DNA of 64,000 nucleotides from Aralia elata (taxonomy: Eukaryota; Streptophyta; Magnoliopsida; Apiales; Araliaceae), in assembly GCA_034770075.1 (NCBI GenBank), contig CM068382.1:1984001-2048000 (forward strand). The letters are read 5' to 3'. The first letter of the stretch is position 1; each line of letters begins with the position of its first letter. The translations under genes and the position numbers were made by a program. Under the pieces are notes generated by a model. The model was not told the origin of the DNA. It was given only the letters and a program-made list of their open reading frames with translations, and made no database searches. Shown in pieces: positions 10,415 to 19,753 of the stretch.

Positions 10415-13400
10415 CTAATTTATTACAATAATTTATTTTAACCTAGGAAAATTGATCTAGGCGGAGAAATGATATTTATTGTCTTGGATCTTCATCGCTG
10501 GCAGTGAAATCTTAGTCCTGTCATTGTTGAACCTTAATAAGAAAATCTGGAACAAAATCAAATAGGCCCATTTTCATATTAGGAACGTTGTACAAAGAGC
10601 ATTTGGACCAAATATTGTTGTTCAACATCTCAGCCCAACATTTGTTTAACGTGTTATGTCTTTTGGGGATAGATTTTAGGAACATTTTTTGGATACCTTT
10701 TTCATTCATATGATGCGCTCTTGCAATATTGGTTTGGCTTTACTCCCAAGGATGGAGAAGAGTTAGCATTGTGTTATTTTTTTTTGTTAATCTTTTATCT
10801 TATTCCAAGGATTAAATTGTAATTTGATAGTGCTATTTAGAGACATCTTATTATTATTGCTTACAAAAGTTCCTAGGAGTTTGGTCCGATAAGCTCATGA
10901 ATTGGCAAAACTATGCTACGAATAACATATTTAGCCTAATGCTTAATGCATGCTTTATTAGTTTTATAAAAAAAATAAAATAATAATAATAATAATAATA
11001 ATATAAATTTTAATTTATAGATTGATTTTGATGTAGACAGTAATTAAATATTCACTTCACCTGTAAGTAGTCCAGTATTTGAGGCTTATTCATAAAGAGA
11101 GAGTTTGAACACAGTTGTTTTAAATATTGAATTATTTATGAAGAAGAAATATTTGACAAAATAAGTATCATTCACTCACGTAATGGAGGAGAGTTTTTTT
11201 TTCTTCAAGAGAATCGATATTTTTACAAGAAAATTTTGATATTTTTATAAAAATTTATTCACATAGATGTGGATCTTTTCTACTATTCATATGACAGAGG
11301 TCTTGTGAAATTATTAATTTTTTTTTTGGTTGTTAATTTAGAGGGTTTGAACCAAGGGCCTAGAATACCACTGAGTCAAAGAATCTCGGTATCAATTTTT
11401 TTTGTGAAAATATCAATTTTTTAATATTATTATTATGATTAAGTGGTGGGTCACATATTTCTCATGCCTCTATTATGTGAGTGTGTAATATTTAGTATCA
11501 CTGTTATATTCAATATTTTTTTATAAGAATGACAATTTGAACATAAATTGAATTGACCGATTTTTAATTAAATCGGTGACTTGACCAGTGCGATTTTGGT
11601 GCGAAAATAAACAAACTGAAGACGGTGCATGAACCAATGTTGCACCGCTTTTGAACCAGTGTATCATAAATATATAAAAATAAAATGAGTGTTTGTGGGT
11701 TTGAAATCCTAATATTTACTTTAGAAAGAAAACGTAATACCACTAATATATTATAATAATACTTGTTATAGTTTTCTTAAATGAAACTAATGTTAACTTA
11801 TGCAAAATTTTAATCTATGGTATCGTTTTACTTCTTGAAATATTTTAAATAATTTATTTATAACTATTTTTCGGTATGGAGTGGCGCGGTACGGTGCGGT
11901 TCAAGAAAATAAATCACTTGGTGCGGTCCTGATATAACATATTTATGAGCCAGGACCTGTGCGGTACAATTTTAGTACAATATTATTAAAATTAGTGCAA
12001 TACCAAATCACTACTACAAGTCAATTGCCATCCTTATTTTCATATCTTGAGGGAAGGAGGGTTAATAATTTAGTCAAAATATGCTCTTCTAAATTTATTC
12101 TATTATCTTCAACTAATTAGTAAATGTTATGACGAAGTTCTTTTATCGGTTTATGCATAAATTTATGATTCAAATAGATGGAGAATTAATTTGAAATAGA
12201 TCGAAAAATGTCAAAAACAAATATCAATTCGAATAGAAACATATGTGAAGTCTTCTGACTGACTTCAAGAGTTGTAATTAATTATGCCTAATGTCATTGT
12301 GTTTGTTGGGAGATTTTGACTTTTTAAAATTAATGCTCATCGAGCATTATTGCTCAAATAGATAATATGAGTTAATAGTATTAAAATTTCTAACTTAACA
12401 GGGCATGATAATAAATCTCATTCGTCTTACTTGTATATTATCAAAATCAAATTGACATAAATTGATTAAATTGTGGAATAAGTTGCTAGTACTTCTAATA
12501 TGCGTGACTCCATTAGTATAATTGAATATTATTATAATTTTATGTACAAACTATGCACAAACTGTGCACACAAAATTGTGCACCAATAGTATATTTATGT
12601 ATTACTTATCAATAAAAATATACAAAATATTCAATGATAAGTCCTACTTTATATTTTCTTTTTTTATATACTGTTTGTACACAACCTTTTATGTATTGTT
12701 TATATCCATAACATTACTCGTAACATAATTACCATTGGTCTCATTTATGATTTATTTGGTCCAACTTATTAACTTTAGCAAAATCTGCACAAAAAAGAAG
12801 AAAAAGAAGAAGAATAAGTAATTAATAAGGGTATTTTATCAATTTTTTGGAGTCCAGATTATTTATTTAAGATTTTCAAGAAACACAACATTGAAACTAA
12901 AGGAAATTAAGAGTTATAGAAACTGAACAGAACTTTACCTAGCTCAGCTATAGAGCCTAATTTCATATAAAAATAGAGATTTAAGTGAGAAAAACAGAGA
13001 TAAAGAGTGGGAGAAGATAAGAGAGTTCGAAAAAGAGCTAGAAAAAGAATAGAGAGAATTAGAGAGAGAAACATAAATTACAATTCACATTACACATGCC
13101 CTTTCATACAACTTGGTATAAGTATTTATCAGAATATTCACCTCACTCTCTCTTTCTATAGAATTGTAATGAAAATGACAACTCTATCATTCCAATTACA
13201 ACTCTACGTTTAATTTCATTCTACGACCAATTCTACTCATCGACTGAGACTGACTCTACAACTAGATTAATTCCACTCAACGATTTCATTGATTCACTCT
13301 ACGATTGTGAATCAATGAAAACTAATAACAATCGACTCATAACTTATTAACTAGCTACTGGATTATTAACCAACTCTTATTCCTTACAAAAAATAACATT

Positions 13401-13496
13401 AAAACAAAATAAAACCCTAAAACGGATACGATTTTTAGCATTATATTCGAACAAAATACATAGCAATAAGCTAAGTAGCTAGTTAGCCTTATGATT

Positions 13497-13781
13497 TTAC
13501 TTATTGGATGGAGGTCCCAATTTCAAATTCAAATCAACTTTAATGGTTGTGGCACTTCCCAACCTCAATTCCAAGTCTACTTTGGAGACACGTACCAAAT
13601 GATTTTCATATTCATTATAATTAAGAAATGTGACACGACATTTTGGACAAGTAAATGACAAGTGTTTAAAGATGACTTGAACTTCGTGCTCCACTTCAAT
13701 TGAAGTTGAACCCGATTTCAAGCCTAACCCTGAACTCGAACTTGAGCCTGAACCTGAATCCAAACATTTTCTTTTCTCCAT
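13497..13781 (-). CDS. Gene A1: compact C2H2-like protein with two EAR motifs, 94 aa, intronless
   Basis: The first ATG gives 94 residues (MEKRKCLDSGSG...). A Ser/Gly-rich N-terminus is followed by a C2H2-like finger, FTCPKCRVTF...YENH, with ligands C45, C48 and H61. The fourth ligand position (65) is Val, so the finger lacks its second His, and there is no QALGGH. Two LxLxL EAR motifs follow: LELRL at 70-74 and LNLKL at 84-88, near the C-terminus. EAR motifs recruit TOPLESS-type co-repressors, so a nuclear repressor or adaptor role is likely by inference; DNA binding by the incomplete finger is doubtful. A TATA box (TCTATAAAAG, 13860-13851) lies about 70 bp upstream of the ATG, and a CACGTG core at 13885-13890. 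Its duplicate at 23817-24110 keeps frame and motifs, supporting a real gene. I do not recognise a named gene. Confidence 0.8.
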   Translation of the reverse strand: MEKRKCLDSGSGSSSSSGLGLKSGSTSIEVEHEVQVIFKHLSFTCPKCRVTFLNYNEYENHLVRVSKVDLELRLGSATTIKVDLNLKLGPPSNK

Positions 13782-13850
13782 TGAAGGCAAGGAAGTGAGG
13801 GAGTTGATATTTTTTAAGGTGTTAGGTATGGTATGGTTCCAACTAGCATG

Positions 13851-13890
13851 CTTTTATAGAAGAAAAAGAAGAAGAAAAAGATGACACGTG
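13851..13890 (-). promoter_or_regulatory. Gene A1 core promoter: TATA box and G-box/ABRE core
   Basis: TCTATAAAAG on the minus strand (13860-13851) lies about 70 bp before the A1 start. CACGTG at 13885-13890, within GACACGTGGA, is a G-box/ABRE core. Both are kept in copy 2. Confidence 0.6.
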
Positions 13891-14054
13891 GATTATAGCA
13901 ATTAGATAATCTCAGTATTGTAAATACCCTCTTTTATTATAATTTGATTACAGATATATTTATTGTATAATTGAAAGTTATTGTTGTAACTAAATTTCAT
14001 AAAAACAATAATAATTAATAGGAAACGAATTAAAGCTTGCATGACCCTTCCATT

Positions 14055-14255
14055 GGAATTTTTATTAGAAGGTCCAGGTCTTCCTAGGACCTTCTTATAC
14101 ATTTTCGACACGTGTAATGGTCATATATAATTAATACAAACTGGTCCCCACATGTTATGGGCTATTGGTTAAAAAAATAATTATTGTACACGTGTCAAAA
14201 ATGTATAGGAAGGTTCTTTTTCCAGTTGGAAGACCTGGACCTCTTAATAAAAACT
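14055..14255. mobile_element. Mutator-like MITE, copy 1 only
   Basis: A 201-bp element flanked by a perfect 9-bp target duplication CCTTCCATT (14046-14054 and 14256-14264). Its ends are imperfect inverted repeats: GGAATTTTTATTAGAAGGTC on the left, and AGTTTTTATTAAGAGGTCC read inward from the right. Copy 2 of the duplication has the single uninterrupted CCTTCCATT at the equivalent site, so insertion came after duplication. The interior holds two CACGTG cores, at 14109-14114 and 14189-14194. A 9-bp duplication fits the Mutator superfamily. Confidence 0.88.
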
Positions 14256-15737
14256 CCTTCCATTGTGCACAGTTTTGACACTGAGCATGATATTTACCAA
14301 CCTCAATTTCCTCTTAAAAAATTGAACCTTTTTTTTAATGTTCTTAAAAATTTGTACCTTATTAAGTGTTTTCATAGGTCACTAAATAAAATTCATATAG
14401 TGGCAAATTATAATTTTTGGGAAAATAATCAAATGTCTAGTTTTGTATCATGAATTTTGGGAATTACTAAATTCATCCGTTTTTTCGATATTTCCAACCG
14501 TTCTGGGTACATTTAGTAATTCTCTAAATTTTAGTTTAAAGAAAAATCTCTAAATTTTGTGTAACTGGATTATTCTCATTTATGGCGTGTTATCTTCAAG
14601 GGAATTTTTAGAAGAAACTAAGATGAGACACAAAGGCTTGCATCAGACATTTAAAGCCTTGGGACTCGATTTGTAATAGGGGTAGTTACTAGTTACTCTA
14701 TTTATGGTCAATTGATTTGAATGCTTACACACCGTTCAAATATCTAGGCAATTTCATTAATTAGATAAAGTAAAAAGTACTTAATTTTTTTTTTTAAAAA
14801 ACTGCTTTTCACTTATTTTAGGTATAAATTATTAAAAAAAAGATTTTGAAAAGGTAATGAGTAGATTTACTAAAATAAATACGAATATATTAATAATATT
14901 TTTGGTCAAACATGATTGTTATATTTAAAAAATCATCAAAAACTCCAAATTAATAATTCTGATTATTTTTATAAAAAGTGATTATAAACGATTTTAAAAA
15001 TTTGAATATGAAAAACTTTTTGCTCTAAATATATATATTATTACTTAATTACAACGTGACAAAACTAGAGATAAGAATAAGATGCAAAATTAATTAGGAT
15101 GCTAACTGTTACATGAGAGAGAGAGATTCAAGTTGGGGAAAAAGCATCTTTTACTTTTCATGGCAAAACTGAATTTGTTTCGTCTTAACACGATTAAGGA
15201 TCAGCTTTAGTATCAGTAGAAGTCGTCGTAGCTATGATTTTATGCAAATCAACTAGTTAATCTTTGGAACTCTTAACGTATTACATATACTAAAACTCTT
15301 TCTTAAGATAGATAAAAGTGTTTGATTTGATTGAGAATTTTATCTTGATTGTATGCATGTTATCATTGAAAATGTTTATAGTTGGAAGTTAGAGTACACA
15401 TACAAAATCTTTGAGTACATATATACATATGTATACATGTATGTATGTGTGTGTGTATATATATATAAATATGTATGTATGTATGTATTTATGTCTATGT
15501 ACAAATACTCTTTAATTTGCATCATTTTATGTATGGTTTCTTGATTAAAGTCAACTTAATTAATGATGGAAATTTTTTTAAGTAAAAAATAAAAGAGCAA
15601 AGAAAGAACATTGTATTCATGTACCTAAAAAAATAAAATAATATACTACTAGCAAATTCACTCCACTTTATTTATTACTCATTAGTTTTGATTACATAAA
15701 ATAAAATTTAAAGACGGATGATTAAAGCTCTAAAAAG

Positions 15738-16088
15738 CTAGTTACTCTTTCCAGGTGGAGCGAGGGTCAAAATCAAATTAGAAGGCATGTTTGCCTCATC
15801 ATCAGCTTAAGAGTTACTGATGTGAGATGATGCAGGAGGATTATTCTGGTTTAAGGCCGCATAAACTCCGGTGGCCAATGTCAATTGGAGGGTGAGTGGT
15901 GGCTCCGGTGGTGGAGCCAATGTTAACAGCTGAGCACTTATGTGTAAGTCCAAATGATTCATAAATTTCTTACTATTGTCAAACCCCTCTTTGCATATGT
16001 GACATAAAAAGAGGGTTAAGACTCGAGACAACTGTTCCCCTTCAATTATATCGGAATTAGAATCATAACCCTCTTCTAAGTCTGCCAT
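15738..16088 (-). CDS. Gene B1: one-finger C2H2 EAR protein, truncated by a premature stop (93 aa)
   Basis: Translation from the ATG at 16088 stops at a TAA at 15809-15807 after 93 residues. The span given runs to the ancestral stop (15740-15738) kept in the duplicate. The acidic N-terminus (MADLEEGYDSNSD) is followed by LTLFL (24-28) and a canonical finger, CHICKEGF...MNHLDLH, with ligands C29, C32, H45 and H49 (C-x2-C-x12-H-x3-H). There is no QALGGH. After it come LLTLAPPPEPP and LTLQLTL (65-71, LxLxL type). The TAA replaces the CAA codon of B2 at residue 94; downstream the old frame is still open to the end and would include LILTLAPPGKSN. A TATA box (CTATAAAAAT, 16160-16151) lies upstream. 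The likely role is a small nuclear repressor, by inference from EAR-type motifs; not recognised as a named gene. Confidence 0.78.
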
Positions 16089-16403
16089 ATATATGAAGAG
16101 AAATGAAGTTAGTTATAAGTAGATGGAAGAAAATGGTACACACCCTCTCCATTTTTATAGATGGTAAGAGAGATGCATTTATTTAGTCACAATCTAAACA
16201 TAATCTAATTACATAAATTAGAAAAAGACAAACTCTGAGTGCTACCTAACAATTAAATTAAAAAAACAGGAAAAAAAAAAAAGAAAGAAAAAGAACCATG
16301 AATTCATACTAATTTAGCTAGCTTCTGGGATATGAGCTGACATGGGAACTGAATCATAGTATAATCAACCAGTGTAAGAATACAGACTTTAATAAATTTA
16401 ATT

Positions 16404-16407
<4 letters not shown>

Positions 16408-16441
<34 letters not shown>
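16408..16441. repeat. (TA)n microsatellite
   Basis: About 17 TA units. The equivalent place in copy 2 (26456-26478) is a shorter TA run followed by an ACACAC run, so the locus has changed since duplication. Confidence 0.9.
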
Positions 16442-16444
<3 letters not shown>

Positions 16445-17102
16445 TTTTGTTGTGAAGTAGGGACCCTATATCGATCATTTTTTATATATAACGAATTAGT
16501 GAATTTAGTAGACAAAATCGTTGTATTAGTAAAATATTGTTTATGATAATATGAACATGTATGTCGCAAATTTGGTATGTTATATAAACCTAATTATGAT
16601 ATTCTATTTACTTCATTTTAACAAGTCGGAGGCTTGTTAGTTTATTACCCATATATAATAATCTTTCAATTCTTCTTAAGAGTCGTGTTTATCTGAAAAA
16701 TTGAAATATATATTTGCGAAGTTAATAACAATAATATGTGATGTTTAACTGCCGGAGGGTTAAGATTTTTGATAGTGTAAGATCGAGTGTTCAATCATTA
16801 GGTTGTCTTATCGTTTAGTAAGTTGTCAGGTGACAAATACTAATTGTGAAAAGTTAGTACGTAGTTATTCGTTTGGATAATATTTGGAGTCTCAAATTTT
16901 TAGTTTTAAATAAGTCTCAAATAATATGATATTGAATATTTTAATAATAATTTATGACATAGTCAATCACATGAGATTTACCAAATCAATATTATGGTGA
17001 CACATCACACATTATTTAAACATTTTTTAAAATAAAAATTTGAGACCTCTAACATCATTCTTTTCATTTATCAATTATACAAATGATTGTTAATTAGTGT
17101 GA

Positions 17103-17320
17103 CTTTTTGTCGTTTACGGTGACATGTTTCGAAGTCTCTAACCCTAGAGAGAAGTAAATTAAATATCAAAAGTCGCTTTTTGTCGTTTACGGTGACATGT
17201 TTCGAGTTTCTAACACTAGAGAGAAGTAAATTTAATATCGAAAGTCGCTTTTTGTCGTTTACGGTGACATGTTTCGAGTTTCTAACACTAAAAGGAAGTA
17301 AATTTAATATCGAAAGTGCA
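17103..17320. repeat. 72-73-bp tandem repeat, three units (copy 1)
   Basis: Units start at 17103, 17176 and 17248, each beginning CTTTTTGTCGTTTACGGTGA and containing GAAGTAAATT. The matching place in copy 2 has only two units (27143 and 27216). No coding frame runs through the units in both copies. Confidence 0.9.
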
Positions 17321-18481
17321 CCGTCAATTTTTTTAGGGTTTAGTTTAAATAAGTTTATTTGTTATTTTACTTAATCAATACTTTATGACTTATTAATGTA
17401 TATATCTTATCAACCTTACAATAAAATCATTTCATTAATAAGTGAAGAAAGAATTTATTTGAAAGCGACATTCTCCCAGAAATGTATAATTCAATCTAAG
17501 TTTATGAAAAGAAAATTGTCCTCCTTAACTGAGTTTAACTCGCTCACAAAGAAAATTATTCTTTCTCCATCGTCTTCTTTTTTGCCCGTGTCTACGTTCA
17601 CCATTTTGCATACTCCTTCGCAGGAAGCCTACTCATCAATGGATTATTGTATTATTTTTCAAGATTATTGTTTCACCCTCTCGCCCATAGTGAAAGTCCC
17701 GAAACTGATAACACAAGATGTCGAACTGTATGAGCAAGTCATCCAACCACTATCAGAGCTTTTTAATGTAAGCCTAAGCCATCCCGACTTAAATTTCATA
17801 TTGAATTCCATTTGGGATACTATCTCCTAAAAAGTTTTTCATATTCTCACGAAGTGAAATCAAACTCTCCTACAAAATATTTTCTCATATATTTTAGTAT
17901 TATGTAAATTTGTATAAGAATAGTAGATAAAACACATTGAAATACGAATGCATTTTATATGCAAAAATGCCTGCTTATTTAAATTCTGCATTGTCTCTAG
18001 TTAATTTACAAAACTAAATATATGATTATTTTTCATTTTTCATTGATTGTATCGGTGATTCAAAATACATATAGTTTAAGATATAACTTGGATGATACGG
18101 TTGTATCACTCAAATTAATATGAGTCGGGGTGTATTGAGTTGCTCAGATTTGATTTGCAAAATTTATCGAGTATGAAATAAGGTTTGATTGAGACTCGTT
18201 TAGGCACTGAGTCGAGTACGACTTCGAATCGAGTCCGAGTAATTTGAACTTTTCGAGCGAATATGACCCGAGTATCAAACGAAAATTGCAATTTGAAGAA
18301 GTATGAGTAATTTGTCGAACTTTAAAATTTGTTGATATTTGAATCATTTATATTTTGATTCGAGCTCGAATTAAACTTTTAGTCAACCAAGTACGAATTG
18401 AGCATAAACTGTTTGGTTCATTTTACAGTCTTAAATGTGGGTGCCTAAATAGTAGAGATTGTACTTAAACAAAAGGAAATA

Positions 18482-18738
18482 TTCCCTCATTTCCATTATA
18501 TAAGTCGTTTTGGAAGAAATTTGTATTTCCATAATATAAGACATTATATATATATATATATATATGTAGGAGAAAAAACTAGTTCTTTCTTATTTTGTCC
18601 TTAAAAAAATAAAGTAATTAAGAGAGAGGAGAAAGAGTATTTAATTAGTTTATAGGTAGTAATGAAATTTCAAATCAACTAACATTAGAATTATGTGTGA
18701 TTATGTCTTAAACGATTTATATAATGAAAAGGAGAAAG
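18482..18738. mobile_element. Stowaway-like MITE, complete in copy 1
   Basis: The left end reads TTCCCTCATTTCCATTATAT and the right end, read inward, CTTTCTCCTTTTCATTATAT. Both are flanked by TA (18480-18481 and 18739-18740). In copy 2 only the left part remains (from about 31070); sequence from about 31200 joins directly to sequence beyond the element. Confidence 0.7.
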
Positions 18739-18843
18739 TATAAGAGAAAAAAAGTAGTCAATCCATGGAGGAGTATGCACATATATAAATAAAGAGGCAT
18801 TTAATTGGAGTACTTAATGACAATATGTCAAAAACTAGGGATC

Positions 18844-18844
<1 letters not shown>

Positions 18845-18904
<60 letters not shown>
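18845..18904. repeat. (TA)n with internal TGTGTG
   Basis: A long TA run interrupted by TGTGTGTG. It is absent from copy 2, where the surrounding 18.64-18.96 kb interval is deleted or was never present. Confidence 0.85.
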
Positions 18905-18906
<2 letters not shown>

Positions 18907-19364
18907 GTAATTAGGTTTTTAGGTGTCATTATATGTGTGTGTGTGTGAGGTGAGATTAAAATAGACAGGGAAAAAATGATTTTTTTTTAAAAAAAAAATT
19001 AATGTAGAAAAGGAGGCAGGAGACCAAAAATGAACCACAAAAAAAAATTCAAATATGTAGGCATATTGATTACCACTATAATAATTAGTCATCTCTCATG
19101 AACATACGTACGTAAAAATAAATTAAAAATAAAAGTTAAAGAAATTAAGAAAATGAGAGAGTAAAAATAAGGATAAAAGAGTAAATAAAAACTAAAAAAT
19201 AAAAAAATAATAGAGCTTCAAGAAAGCAATTATTTTTTTCACTCACTATTAATAATATAGATATAGATATGTTCATTTTGTTCCATAAGGAGCTAAGTGT
19301 TTTTTTGGCATTGTATTTGTGTAAAATAAGAAGTTATTATTAGAGTAATCATCATTATTTTTAT

Positions 19365-19482
19365 CGAAGGCCTTTGGCCCGAGTAGTATTCCTCTTCTCA
19401 TGATATCTACGAGGTTGAGGATTCGACTCTTGACTTGTCAAGGTTGGGTGTGTGAGTGTGAAAAAAGTTGACAAAAAAAAAT
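19365..19482 (+). mobile_element. tRNA-derived SINE-like element
   Basis: An A-box-like TGGCCCGAGTAGT at about 19375 and a B-box-like GGATTCGACTC at 19419-19429, spaced as in tRNA-derived promoters, are followed by an A-rich tail (AAAAAAAA at about 19473). Imperfect direct repeats AATCATCATTATTTTT (before) and AATCATCACTATTTTA (after) look like a target-site duplication. Family not identified. Confidence 0.5.
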
Positions 19483-19576
19483 CATCACTATTTTATTTAT
19501 ATCGATGAATGATAAGTAAACATAATATTTTGTCATTTTATATGTTGTCTAAATAATGATTGAATCTTGATAGTTC

Positions 19577-19753
19577 GAAAAATTTTCAAAAGCGAACTTT
19601 TAAAAAGCGAACTAAAGACGAACCGTCGTCTTTGGTGTATATGGCGACGATTCGACCCGTCGCCAAAGATTGCATGGCTACGGCGACGGGTCGAATCGTC
19701 GCCATAGACACCAAAGACGACGGTTCGTCTTTGGTTCGCTTTAGAAAGGTTCC
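19577..19753. mobile_element. Nested foldback (hairpin) element, Mutator-like target duplication
   Basis: Flanked by an 11-bp direct repeat CTTGATAGTTC (19566-19576 and 19754-19764). The two halves are near-perfect inverted copies, so the strand can fold into one long hairpin. Each arm also holds smaller palindromes: AAAGACGA/TCGTCTTT at 19614-19633 and GGCGACG/CGTCGCC at 19643-19664. Non-coding; the open frame through it is a by-product of the palindrome. Confidence 0.82.

Larger units (their letters stand above)
10415..19118. repeat. Tandem segmental duplication, copy 1
   Basis: This whole stretch is collinear with about 20748-31368, in the same orientation. Matching landmarks include both small zinc-finger genes, the block at 12300-12720 against 22560-22980, the 72-73-bp tandem repeat, and the right border CATACGTACGTAAAAA. 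The offset is about 10.3 kb at the left, falling to about 9.98 kb in the middle because of indels. Outside the genes the copies differ by scattered substitutions, small indels and whole insertions. Confidence 0.93.

Noticed and set aside
12522..12728. Similar short frames at 12522 and 22788 in the two copies
   Set aside because: They are AT-rich, hydrophobic by composition and lack any coding signature; their similarity follows from the duplication.
17396..17830. A 144-codon open frame in copy 1 with a shorter relative at 27463-27825
   Set aside because: The copies differ by frame-shifting indels that change the reading frame mid-way, and the copy 2 version runs into the Harbinger-like insertion. 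There is no family match and no promoter or splice context, so protein-level constraint is unlikely.
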